Below, piece by piece: positions 36,082 through 44,443 of a stretch of DNA of 64,000 nt. The position numbers and the translations under genes were made by a program. Position 1 is the stretch's first letter, and every line of letters begins with the position of its first letter. The stretch covers positions 1 through 64,000 of the forward strand of contig NZ_JBMOXA010000024.1 in NCBI RefSeq assembly GCF_049316285.1, written 5' to 3'. The notes below the pieces were generated by a model. That model did not search any database and was not told the origin of the DNA. It saw only the letters and a list, made by a program, of their open reading frames with translations. Source of the DNA: Rhodoferax_B sp049316285. GTDB lineage: Bacteria; Pseudomonadota; Gammaproteobacteria; Burkholderiales; Burkholderiaceae_C.

Positions 36082-37733
36082 ACTGCCGAGCCGGCGCGGT
36101 GCCCCGAGGTGAACGCCTCTTCAAACACCGAGTAAGCCGCCAGGTCGCTGTGTGCAAACCGCAGCCGCTGCCACGGCGCGGCCAGCGGTGCGCGCAGGGC
36201 CGCCAGCGCCGCGCTGCTGCGCAGACCCGGCACCGGGGTGGCCATGGCGTGGCCGTAACGCATGATGTCCAAACGTGTGGCTTTGGCAGCCAGGTCCGGG
36301 TGCGGCACAGCCAGTTCGGCCAGGATGCTGTCGCGCCAGCTGGTCCAGGGCTGCTCCAGCAGCGCGCGGCGGCGGTTCGGGTCCAGGCCCAGGGCGCGGT
36401 AGCAGGTGAGCACCGTGGGGCCAGGTGTGCTACGCAGGCTTTGGTGCATGGCGTCCACGTAGCCCAGGCTTTCCAGATTTTGGCTTTGGGGCTGCGCTTC
36501 GCTCTGGCCGTGGTAGAGCACGTTGTCCCAGCTCGGGGCCGCACCGGGCCGGTCGTCGAGCGCGGCGCCGATATGCAGATTGGCCACCAGCCAGGGGGCG
36601 TAACGCAGCTGGCTGGCCGCCTCGACCAAAGCCGGTGGCGGGTTTTGCAGCACACGCGCGGCAACAAACAAGGGCAGGGCCACGATGCAGCGGTCGGCCT
36701 GCCAGCGTTGCATGCGCTGCGCCGCAACATCCAGCACATCGACTTCCACATGGTGCTTTTCGGCGGCGATACGCGTCACCACCTGGCCGCTGTGCAAGCG
36801 TGCGCCCAAAGGTGCCGCCAGGCGCTGGCCAAGCCAGCCATTGCCTTCGGGCCAGGTGAGTACGCCGCTGCTGTCCACATCGCCTGGTGCTTCACCCGCC
36901 GAGGGCGCGCGAAAGCCGTGGCGGCTGGCAAAGTAATGCAGCCCGGCCCAGGCCGACACGCTGGTGATGCCGGCACCGTAGTCGTCGCGGCAGCAGTAGC
37001 CGAGGTACCAGCGCAGATGTTCGTCCGTCAGTTGATGCTGGTCCAGCCATGCCTCAAAAGTAATAGCATCTTGCGCTTGCTGCTCGGGCGTGAGCGGCCG
37101 ATTTTCCATGGGCATGGCAAAAGCCGCCGTGTGCACAGCGGCGGCCACCAGCGCGGCAAACTTTTCGTACTGGGCCAATGTGCCGGCGCCAACACCTTGC
37201 AAGGGCAGCAGCCCCTCCTGCCACGCGCCCTGGAAAAACAAGCGTTCTTGCGGGCTGTGGCATAGATGGCGCTCGTCGTAGACCCAGCGCCCCGCCACGC
37301 GCTGGCGCAGGCCGAGTTCTTCAAGCAGGTTTTGCACCTCGGCTGCGGCCGGGCCGGGCACCGGCAGGTAGTGCGCCCCCAGCGGACAGGCGATGCCGGC
37401 CACCTGGCCGCCACGGCTGTTGCCACCGGGGCGGTCTTCAAGATCGAGCACGGCAAAGTCTTCCATGCCTCGCAGCCGCAAAGCGCGTGCGGCAGCGAGG
37501 CCGGCGACGCCAGCCCCAAGGATCAACACCCGTGTGTGCTGCTGCGTGGCACCGGCTGCAGGCGCGGCTGCGGCCGGGTTTCGCAAGGCATCACGCAAGG
37601 CATGGCCGCGCAACACCGATTGGCCGATGAAGCCGCCCTCGATGTCAGGTGTGCGTTGGCAACCAGCCAAGCCTGCCGTGGCCGCTGACGCGCTGGCCAG
37701 AAAGCCACGCCGGCGCAGAACCGGAAGCTGCAC
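36078..37733 (-). CDS. Tat-exported lipoprotein-like flavin amine oxidase
   Basis: About 551 residues. The N-terminus MQLPVLRRRGFLASASAATA then GLAGC combines a twin-arginine motif (RRRGFL) with a lipobox Cys25, so the protein should be exported folded with FAD and tethered to a membrane. The FAD fold starts VLILGAGVAGLAAARALRLR with the second-strand Asp/Glu LEDRPGGNSRGG. The rest matches NAD(P)-binding amine oxidases (polyamine or phytoene-type). I took a GTG start; a TTG at 37745 that overlaps the upstream stop is the alternative. It follows the REC-HD-GYP gene with almost no gap. A repeat-derived stretch lies inside the frame. Its substrate is unknown. Confidence 0.82.
   Translation of the reverse strand: MQLPVLRRRGFLASASAATAGLAGCQRTPDIEGGFIGQSVLRGHALRDALRNPAAAAPAAGATQQHTRVLILGAGVAGLAAARALRLRGMEDFAVLDLEDRPGGNSRGGQVAGIACPLGAHYLPVPGPAAAEVQNLLEELGLRQRVAGRWVYDERHLCHSPQERLFFQGAWQEGLLPLQGVGAGTLAQYEKFAALVAAAVHTAAFAMPMENRPLTPEQQAQDAITFEAWLDQHQLTDEHLRWYLGYCCRDDYGAGITSVSAWAGLHYFASRHGFRAPSAGEAPGDVDSSGVLTWPEGNGWLGQRLAAPLGARLHSGQVVTRIAAEKHHVEVDVLDVAAQRMQRWQADRCIVALPLFVAARVLQNPPPALVEAASQLRYAPWLVANLHIGAALDDRPGAAPSWDNVLYHGQSEAQPQSQNLESLGYVDAMHQSLRSTPGPTVLTCYRALGLDPNRRRALLEQPWTSWRDSILAELAVPHPDLAAKATRLDIMRYGHAMATPVPGLRSSAALAALRAPLAAPWQRLRFAHSDLAAYSVFEEAFTSGHRAGSAV
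37053..37083 (+). repeat. In-gene half copy of the Comamonadaceae-type repeat, copy E
   Basis: CTCAAAAGTAATAGCATCTT then GCGCTTGCTGC lies inside the flavin oxidase gene, antisense to it, and matches the left half of copy C (TCAAAA, ATAGC, GCGCTTG). The frame stays open and encodes AQDAITFEAW. Confidence 0.45.
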
Positions 37734-37741
37734 GGGCGAGG

Positions 37742-38737
37742 TCAATCGGCCCAGCGGTTGCGTACTTCCAGCAACTGGGGCAACAAATTGGCAAACAAGG
37801 GCGTGAGTTCGGGGTCGAAGTGTTTGCCGCTTTGCTCGGCGATATAGGCCATGGCGGCCTCGGGTGACCAGGGCTCTTTGTAGGGGCGGCGGGTGGTCAG
37901 GGCGTCGAACACATCGGCGATGGCGATGATGCGGGCCTCCAGGGGAATGGCTTCTCCGGCCAGGCCATTCGGGTAGCCCGAGCCATCCCATTTTTCATGG
38001 TGCGTCAGCGCTATCGTGCTGGCCATGCGCAGCAGGCCGCTGGCGTGGTCCTGGCCCAGGATTTCGGCACCGATGCGCGGGTGCTGGCGCATCACGTCCC
38101 ACTCCGCCGCGTCCAGCGGACCGGGCTTGCGCAGCACCGCATCGGGAATGCCGATCTTGCCGATGTCGTGCATGGGCGCGGCGATCAACAATTCATCGGC
38201 CCAGGCCGCTGAGGCGCCCGCCGCCAACGCCAACAGCTTGGCGTAGTGGCTCATGCGGATGACGTGCATGCCGGTTTCGTTGTCCTTGTACTCCGCCGCG
38301 CGGCCCAGGCGCTGCACGATCTGCAGCCGCGATTCGCGCAGCTCATCCACCCGCACCAGCGACAGATGGGTGCGCACACGCGCGCGCACCACCACGGCGC
38401 TGATGGGCTTGGTGATGTAGTCCACACCGCCCGCCTCGAAGCCTTCGGCCTCGTCCTGGCTGTCGGACAAAGCGGTGACAAAAATCACCGGGATGGCTGC
38501 CGTCAAGGGGTCGGCCTTGAGGGCACGGCATACCGCAAAACCATTGGTCTGCGGCATCATGATGTCGAGCAGGATGAGGTCGGGGCGCTGCTCCTTGGCC
38601 AGTTGCAGCGCACGCGCACCATCGGTGGCAAACAACAAGCGGTAGTCGTTGCTGAGCACCTGGCGCAGGACCTGCAGATTGGTGGGTTCGTCGTCCACCA
38701 GCAGCAAACGCTGACGCTCGTCTGGAAGCGTGGTCAT
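37742..38737 (-). CDS. Response regulator with HD-GYP output
   Basis: A 331-residue REC-HD-GYP protein, a c-di-GMP phosphodiesterase under phosphorylation control. The receiver has LLLVDDEPTN, phospho-acceptor Asp58 in LILLDIMMP and Lys110 in YITKPIS. The HD-GYP domain has His190-Asp191 in MHDIGKIGIPD, HHEKWDGSGYPNG with the GYP at 254-256, and DVFDALTTRRPYK. Its ATG overlaps the stop of the hybrid kinase as ATGA, so that kinase is its likely partner. The flavin oxidase follows directly. This type is often called RpfG-like. Confidence 0.93.
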   Translation of the reverse strand: MTTLPDERQRLLLVDDEPTNLQVLRQVLSNDYRLLFATDGARALQLAKEQRPDLILLDIMMPQTNGFAVCRALKADPLTAAIPVIFVTALSDSQDEAEGFEAGGVDYITKPISAVVVRARVRTHLSLVRVDELRESRLQIVQRLGRAAEYKDNETGMHVIRMSHYAKLLALAAGASAAWADELLIAAPMHDIGKIGIPDAVLRKPGPLDAAEWDVMRQHPRIGAEILGQDHASGLLRMASTIALTHHEKWDGSGYPNGLAGEAIPLEARIIAIADVFDALTTRRPYKEPWSPEAAMAYIAEQSGKHFDPELTPLFANLLPQLLEVRNRWAD

Positions 38738-41700
38738 GTGGTCAACTCCTTGCGATCAGCGGACCATTGGGCACGCAGTTGCAAAAGCACCTGCTGCGCC
38801 TGGTCAAAATTAAAGGTATCCAGTGCTTCGCGCAAAGGTTCCAGGCACAGGGCGGGCAAATGGGTTTCCAGCGCCTGCAGCGAGGAATCCACCAACTCGC
38901 CCCGCGCCAGCGCCCGGGCGATGTCGTCCATGGCGCGCAGCACGTCGGCGCGCTCGGCATCACTGAGCACCACGGCCGCTTCTGCGGCGGCCGTCGCGGC
39001 GGGCGCCACGGCAGACGATTGGGTCGGGTCCAGGTGCTGTTGCACGGCCTGCAGCAACTCCGGCAATTCGAGGATATGCTGCTGCGCCGTGGGCACGTCA
39101 GCCGCTGCAGCCGCCGCCTCCAGCCGCTCGGCACAGGCTTGTAATGGCCCCAGCGCGAGGTTGCCAGCCACACCACGCACGCGGTGCGCCACGGCGCGCA
39201 GGCGCTGCCAATCCTGCTTGTCGTGCAGCGATTGCAACTGCTCGGGCAGGTTGACGTGTTCACGCATGAAGCGTTCAATCGCGTCGCGCAGCAACGCCTC
39301 TTGTGCCCACAGGCGCACCCCGCGGTTCCAGTCTATGGGCGGCAGCGCTGCCTTGTCGCCCGCTTTGGCAGCGGCGAGCAACAGCGGCGCAGGACGTGTG
39401 ACGGGGGCGTCGACGGCCTTGGTGCGTATGCCCAGCACCCGCGCCATCTCCAACTGCAGACGGCCGGGCTCCAGCGGTTTGCTGGCAAAACCGTCCATGC
39501 CGGCGGCCAGTGCGTTGCGCCGGTCCTGCTCCATCACGCTGGCCGACAAGGCGATGATGGGCACACGTTTCAGCCCATTGGTTTGCTCGTAGGCGCGGAT
39601 GCGGCGGGTGGCTTCCAGCCCGTCGACACCGGGCATTTGCAAGTCCATGAGCACGATGTCAAACGACTCGGCCATGAAGGCTTCTACCGCCACTGCGCCG
39701 TCTTCGGCCAGCGTCATGGTGTGGTGGCCGCGCGCCAGGTGGATTTGCAGCAGCTCCAGGTTGTGTGGCACATCGTCCACCGCCAGCACGTGCAGGTTGG
39801 GCAGGTAGCTGCGCGCGCTGGCACTGTGCGCCACGCTGGGCAGCTCTTGCGCCAGAGGCATGGCCAGGCGCACACGGAAGGTGCTGCCCTCGCCCACCAC
39901 GCTGGTGGCCTCGATCGAGCCGCCCATCAACTCGGCCAGTTGGCGCGAGATGGTGGTGCCCAGGCCGGTGCCGCCATACTGGCGCGTGGTGGACACATCG
40001 GCCTGCGCAAACGGGTCGAAGATCCGCTCCAGGCTCGCCGCTTCTATGCCTATGCCGGTGTCGGTCACCTCGAGCACGGTCACACCTTCCGCATAGTCCA
40101 CACGCAGGGTGACACTGCCGCTCTGCGTGAACTTGATGGCGTTGCCCAGCAGGTTGAGCAGAATTTGCTGCACCCGCATGCCGTCGGAGCGGAAAGCGCT
40201 GGGCACATCTGCGGGGTAGTCGAGCACCAGCTTCAAACCCTTTTTGGCGGCCGTGATGCGCAGCGACGACTGAATCTGGTCGCACAGTTCGCGCAGCGAG
40301 AAGTCGTCGATCTCCAGCTCCACGGCGCCTTTTTCGAGCTTGGCGGTGTCGAGAATGTCGTTGAGCAAACGCAGCATGGAGCGCGAGGCGTAGTGCACCG
40401 TGCCCAGATGGCGGCGTTGCGTCGGGTCCAGTTGGGTGTCGAGCAGCGCTTCGGTGAAGCCGATGATGGCGTTCATCGGCGTGCGGATTTCGTGGCTCAT
40501 GTTGGCCAGGAAGGTGCCACGCGCGGCGGCAGCGGATTCGGCGCGCTCCTTGGCGCCGCGCAGCTCCACTTCCATGGCGCGGCGCTGGCTCAGGTCGGTG
40601 GCGAACTTCACCACCTTGAAGGGCTTGCCCTCGGCATCAAAGATCGGGTTGTAGGTGGCTTGAATCCACAACTCTCGCCCACCCTTGCCCAGCCGCAGGT
40701 ATTCGTCGGCCAGGAACTGCCCACGCGACAGCCGGTCCCAGAATGCGCGGTAGGCCACATGCGCCACGTAGTCAGGGGTGCAGAACATGCTGTGGTGCTG
40801 GCCTTCGATCTCGGCCAGGGTGTAGCCCGTCAGATCCAGATAGTTCTGGTTGGCCGTGAGCACCCGCCCCTGCAGATCAAACTCGATCACCGCCAGCGCA
40901 CGGCTGATGGCGTGGACCGTGCCTTCAAACTCGGCATTGCGTGCCTTGGCGGCCGTGTTGTCTATCATCACGCCATCGATCCAGCGCCCTTGGCCGTCAC
41001 CTTCGCCGGCGCTGCCGCGGCCACTTTCGGTGATCCAGCGCATCTGGCCGCTGCGATGGAACATGCGGTATTCGACGTGGTAGGGCTCGTTGCGCGCCAG
41101 GGCCTCGGCAATGACCTGGGTCACGCGCTCCAGGTCATCGGGATGTGTCAACTGCGCGCAGTTGACACGGTTTTCCAGAAAGTCTTCGGCGGTCCAGCCC
41201 GTGAGCACACTCACAGAGTCGCTGATGAACAGCATGGAAAAAATGCGGTCGTTGCGGCAGCGGAAGGTGACCCCGGGAATGTTGCTGATCAGCGAACGGA
41301 ACTGCTCTTCGTTGCGGCGCAGCGTTTGCTCCATGTCGCGACGCACCGAAATGTCGGTCAGGAATCCGACCAGTATTTGCTGGCCCGGAATGTCGACCTT
41401 GCCCACCGCCATGCGCACCGGGACCAGCGTGCCGTCTTTGCGCAGCGCCGCGGTGTCGCGGCCCTGGCGGAAACGTTCGTCGTCGCCGCTGGCCAGGAAG
41501 TATTGCAGCGCCTCGTTGCGGCTCTCCTTGGCTGCGGGCGACATGATGGTGGAGATGTCTTGCCCTATGATTTCATCGGCGCGCCAGCCCAACATACGCT
41601 CGGCGGCGCCGTTGAAGCTCTGGATCTTGCCCTGTGCATTGACCATGATGATGCCGTCGACCGCCGTTTCCACCAGCGCGCGCAAGCGCGACTCACCCAG

Positions 41701-42483
41701 GTGGAGTTGCAGGTAGAGGTGGCGGTAGCGCAACATGCCGTTGATGGCGATCACCAGAATCGACACGGCAATCGCCACCAGCGTGATCGGCAATGCCAAC
41801 GCACCACCGGGCGCGGCGCTGTTGATCTCCACGGGCCCGACAAAACGCAGCGCGGCCATGCCGGTGTAGTGCATGCCGGCAATGGCCAATCCCATGACCA
41901 CGCCGGAAATGGTGGACACCACCCAGCGCCGCAGATCAAACAAGGCCTGCAGCTTGGAACGTACGGCCAGCGCCACAACGGCCAGCACCACGGCCACCAC
42001 AATCGAAGCCAGGAACCACCAGGGGTCGTAACGCATCACGTCCATCAGCGACGAAGCCGCCATGCCCAGGTAGTGCATGGTGCCAATGCCCGCACCCACC
42101 AGCACACCGCCGACGATCAATTGGCGGCGCCCCAGCGAAGGCTGCGTCAACAGGTGCAAGGCCACCAAGGAGGCGAACACGCCGGGCGCCATAGACACCG
42201 CGGTGATCAAGGGGTTGAACGTGCCCAGGGCACACACCTGGTAGGCCAGCATGCCCACAAAGTGCATAGCCCAGATGCCGCTGCCCAGGGCCACTGCGCC
42301 GGTGATCAGCGCAATGCGCCGCATGGCCGGCGTCTGGGCGGTTTGCGCCAGCGTCGCCATGTGCAGCCCCATGGCCGACGAGGCAATCGCCAACAGCACG
42401 GAAAGCGCGACCAGCCCGGGATCGTGCTGCACCCATAGGAGCGAGTCCTGGGGCAGACCGTTGACGAAAAATTGCGTGAGCAT
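38734..42483 (-). CDS. MHYT-PAS hybrid sensor histidine kinase
   Basis: A 1249-residue membrane kinase. The MHYT sensor (about 1-250) has MHFVGMLAY, MHYLGMAAS and MHYTGMAAL. Three PAS regions follow (starting near 265 RALVETAVDGIIMVNAQGK, 395 EEQFRSLISNIPGVTF and 520). HisKA has its His near 664 in FLANMSHEIRTPMNAIIGF. The HATPase has NLLGNAIKFTQ, DTGIGIE and GTGLGTTI. A receiver has Asp near 943 in IVLMDLQMPGVDG. The HPt domain has His near 1100 in VAHRVRGVAGNLA. It can run a full phosphorelay and pass phosphate to the REC-HD-GYP protein encoded next, with which it overlaps by 4 bases. No good ribosome site precedes the chosen ATG. Confidence 0.9.
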   Translation of the reverse strand: MLTQFFVNGLPQDSLLWVQHDPGLVALSVLLAIASSAMGLHMATLAQTAQTPAMRRIALITGAVALGSGIWAMHFVGMLAYQVCALGTFNPLITAVSMAPGVFASLVALHLLTQPSLGRRQLIVGGVLVGAGIGTMHYLGMAASSLMDVMRYDPWWFLASIVVAVVLAVVALAVRSKLQALFDLRRWVVSTISGVVMGLAIAGMHYTGMAALRFVGPVEINSAAPGGALALPITLVAIAVSILVIAINGMLRYRHLYLQLHLGESRLRALVETAVDGIIMVNAQGKIQSFNGAAERMLGWRADEIIGQDISTIMSPAAKESRNEALQYFLASGDDERFRQGRDTAALRKDGTLVPVRMAVGKVDIPGQQILVGFLTDISVRRDMEQTLRRNEEQFRSLISNIPGVTFRCRNDRIFSMLFISDSVSVLTGWTAEDFLENRVNCAQLTHPDDLERVTQVIAEALARNEPYHVEYRMFHRSGQMRWITESGRGSAGEGDGQGRWIDGVMIDNTAAKARNAEFEGTVHAISRALAVIEFDLQGRVLTANQNYLDLTGYTLAEIEGQHHSMFCTPDYVAHVAYRAFWDRLSRGQFLADEYLRLGKGGRELWIQATYNPIFDAEGKPFKVVKFATDLSQRRAMEVELRGAKERAESAAAARGTFLANMSHEIRTPMNAIIGFTEALLDTQLDPTQRRHLGTVHYASRSMLRLLNDILDTAKLEKGAVELEIDDFSLRELCDQIQSSLRITAAKKGLKLVLDYPADVPSAFRSDGMRVQQILLNLLGNAIKFTQSGSVTLRVDYAEGVTVLEVTDTGIGIEAASLERIFDPFAQADVSTTRQYGGTGLGTTISRQLAELMGGSIEATSVVGEGSTFRVRLAMPLAQELPSVAHSASARSYLPNLHVLAVDDVPHNLELLQIHLARGHHTMTLAEDGAVAVEAFMAESFDIVLMDLQMPGVDGLEATRRIRAYEQTNGLKRVPIIALSASVMEQDRRNALAAGMDGFASKPLEPGRLQLEMARVLGIRTKAVDAPVTRPAPLLLAAAKAGDKAALPPIDWNRGVRLWAQEALLRDAIERFMREHVNLPEQLQSLHDKQDWQRLRAVAHRVRGVAGNLALGPLQACAERLEAAAAAADVPTAQQHILELPELLQAVQQHLDPTQSSAVAPAATAAAEAAVVLSDAERADVLRAMDDIARALARGELVDSSLQALETHLPALCLEPLREALDTFNFDQAQQVLLQLRAQWSADRKELTT

Positions 42484-42499
42484 AAAGGTGGAGAATTTG

Positions 42500-42527
42500 G
42501 CGGAACAACGTATTTTCAGGGTTCCGC
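42500..42527. other. Hairpin between the aminopropyltransferase and hybrid kinase genes
   Basis: GCGGAAC (42500-42506) pairs with GTTCCGC (42521-42527) over a 14-base loop, 17 bases upstream of the kinase start. No T-tract follows on the minus strand, so it is a weak terminator at best. It may attenuate or stabilise the mRNA at this point of the operon. Confidence 0.4.
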
Positions 42528-42572
42528 TGACTTTTGGTAGCAACTTCGCAAGCGCCGAACCGCAAGCTAACC

Positions 42573-44159
42573 TTAATTTGTCACGCTTCCCCACTCTCTT
42601 TCGTAGGTATGAACCAGTACCTGGTTGGACAAACGGTTGACTTCACTGGGTAGCCGTGCCATGTCCAGCGGAAAAGAGAACAACAGCGGCAGGCTGTCCG
42701 GCGCGAGAAATCTGAGGCCCTGAGGCCAGGCCGCCTGCCCCGTCGCTGCGGGGCTGGTGGGCAAACGCCAGGGCCGGTGGCTGGCGACCACAAAACCCCA
42801 TTCGCCAAAACTCGGCACATGTGCGTGGTAGGGCGTGGCCGTCAGGCCCACCGATTCGATGGTCTGCACCACCGTCCAGAAGCTTTGCCGCGCCACCAGG
42901 GGCGAGGTGGTCTGCACCACGGCGTAACCGCTGGCGGCCAGGTGCGCATCCAGCAGCGCGTAAAAGCTGTTGGTGTAGAGCTTGCCGATGGAGAAGTTGG
43001 TCGGGTCGGGAAAGTCGACCACGATCACGTCGAACACCTCGGACGTGTTCTGCAGCCACTGGAAAGCGTCGGCGTTGACCACCTGCACCTTGGGGTTGTG
43101 CAAAGACTGGGTATTGAGCCGCGCCAGCATAGCGTTGTCTTTGAACAAACGCGTCATGGCCGGGTCCAGCTCCACCAGCGTCACCGATTCGACCGACGGG
43201 TACTTCAGGATTTCGCGCACCGCCATGCCGTCGCCACCGCCGAGCACGGCGACACGTTTGGCCGCCCCGTGCGCCAACATCACTGGGTGCACCAGGGCCT
43301 CGTGGTAACGGTATTCATCGCGTTCGGCAAACTGCAGGTTGCCGTTCAAGAACAAACGCACTCCGCCATGCCCATTGGTCACCACGATGCGTTGGTAGGG
43401 CGAAGCGGTGCTGAGCACGATGCGGTCGTGGTAGAACTTGTCTTCGGCAAAACGCGTGATGTGCTCCGCGCCCACCAGCCCCGCCAGCAGCGTGGCCAGC
43501 ACCAGCACACAGGCCGTGGCGTGCGCCTTGAACTGGCGCAGCTCATGCCGAAACAGGCACAGCGCCCACACCGCCACGGCGGCATTCATCAAGCCAAACA
43601 ACAGGCCGGTGCGGATCAAACCCAGTTGCGGCACCAGCAGCAAGGGAAACGCCAGCGACACCGCCAGCGCGCCCAGGTAGTCAAAGGTGAGCACCTGCGA
43701 CACCAGGTCCTTGAACACCAGGTTGCGCTTCAAGATACGCATCACCAGCGGAATCTCCAGGCCTACCAGTGTGCCCACCAACAACACCATGCCGTAGAGC
43801 AACACACGGAAGGTGCCGGGCGCATAGGCATTTGCAACAAAAAGAATAGCTGGCAACGCACCACCCACAAGCGCCACCAGCAATTCGATGCGCAAAAAGT
43901 GCGCCGGCAACTGGCGCTCAAAATAACGCGACAGCCAGGAGCCTATGCCCATGGCGAACAGGTAGGCGCCGATCACGGTGCTGAACTGGAACACCGAGTC
44001 GCCCAACACGTAAGAGGCCAGCGCGCCAGCCGACAGCTCGTACAACAAGCCACAGGCGGCAATCACAAACACGCTGGCCAGCAGCGCCACGTCGATCGGC
44101 CGCGCGCGCACCGAGTCTTGAGAGCTGGCTGTAGATGCCGGGGACAAGGTGCTGCTCAT
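42573..44159 (-). CDS. Membrane-fused polyamine aminopropyltransferase-like protein
   Basis: 528 residues: an N-terminal membrane part with about seven helices (VALLASVFVIAACGLLYELS onward to about 225) fused to a spermidine-synthase-like methyltransferase fold. The latter has NLQFAERDEYRYHEALVHP, the AdoMet-type loop VAVLGGGDGMAVREILKYP, VELDPAMTRLF and VVDFPDPTNFSIGKLYTNSF. The DFPDP segment replaces the D(S/C)xDP of classical SpeE, as in other membrane-fused members. It should transfer an aminopropyl or similar group from decarboxylated AdoMet at the membrane; the acceptor is unknown. DUF350 and DUF4178 genes lie upstream in the same operon, a combination also seen in other phyla. Confidence 0.88.
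   Translation of the reverse strand: MSSTLSPASTASSQDSVRARPIDVALLASVFVIAACGLLYELSAGALASYVLGDSVFQFSTVIGAYLFAMGIGSWLSRYFERQLPAHFLRIELLVALVGGALPAILFVANAYAPGTFRVLLYGMVLLVGTLVGLEIPLVMRILKRNLVFKDLVSQVLTFDYLGALAVSLAFPLLLVPQLGLIRTGLLFGLMNAAVAVWALCLFRHELRQFKAHATACVLVLATLLAGLVGAEHITRFAEDKFYHDRIVLSTASPYQRIVVTNGHGGVRLFLNGNLQFAERDEYRYHEALVHPVMLAHGAAKRVAVLGGGDGMAVREILKYPSVESVTLVELDPAMTRLFKDNAMLARLNTQSLHNPKVQVVNADAFQWLQNTSEVFDVIVVDFPDPTNFSIGKLYTNSFYALLDAHLAASGYAVVQTTSPLVARQSFWTVVQTIESVGLTATPYHAHVPSFGEWGFVVASHRPWRLPTSPAATGQAAWPQGLRFLAPDSLPLLFSFPLDMARLPSEVNRLSNQVLVHTYEREWGSVTN
43832..43859 (+). repeat. In-gene partial copy of the Comamonadaceae-type repeat, copy F
   Basis: TTGCAACAAAAAGAATAGCT then GGCAACGC inside the aminopropyltransferase gene (antisense) resembles the left half of copies C and E. 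It encodes part of the helix LPAILFVANA. The match is partial and could be chance. Confidence 0.3.
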
Positions 44160-44198
44160 ACGGGGAAAGCGAAAAATGCGGGGAAACTCAGCGTAGCC

Positions 44199-44417
44199 TC
44201 AATGGATGGCGGCCGCCACGATGATGCTGATGCCCAGGCACATCGCAGCCACCACCAACGCCAGCGCACGGTTTTGTTTTTCGACGATTTCCAGCCACAG
44301 GTCGTAGGGCGTGATTTTGTCGAAGATGATGAAACACAGCCAGAACACCAGCACGCCGATCAGGGCGAACAGGATAGAGCCAAAAAATGCGGCGGGCCGC
44401 AGCCATTCGAGTTCCAT
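44199..44417 (-). CDS. DUF350 (YjfL-like) small membrane protein
   Basis: A 72-residue protein with two hydrophobic helices: AAFFGSILFALIGVLVFWLCFIIF and LALVVAAMCLGISIIVAAAIH, joined by DKITPYDLWLEIVEKQNRAL. The short DxxTPxdlwxEI..kqN linker is the DUF350 hallmark also present in E. coli YjfL. AAGGAG precedes the ATG at MELEWLRP; the open frame upstream overlaps the DUF4178 gene. DUF350 proteins are encoded with polyamine-type synthases and SPFH or PspA-like membrane proteins in many bacteria. The role is unknown. Gaps are 26 bases upstream and 39 downstream. Confidence 0.85.
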   Translation of the reverse strand: MELEWLRPAAFFGSILFALIGVLVFWLCFIIFDKITPYDLWLEIVEKQNRALALVVAAMCLGISIIVAAAIH

Positions 44418-44443
44418 GAAGTGCTCCTTAAAGCGAAAAGGTT

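Noticed and set aside
39184..42438. A 1084-codon open frame opposite the hybrid kinase
   Set aside because: Antisense to a multi-domain kinase with all motifs intact; its translation is low-complexity (His/Gln/Arg/Gly) and has no ribosome site.
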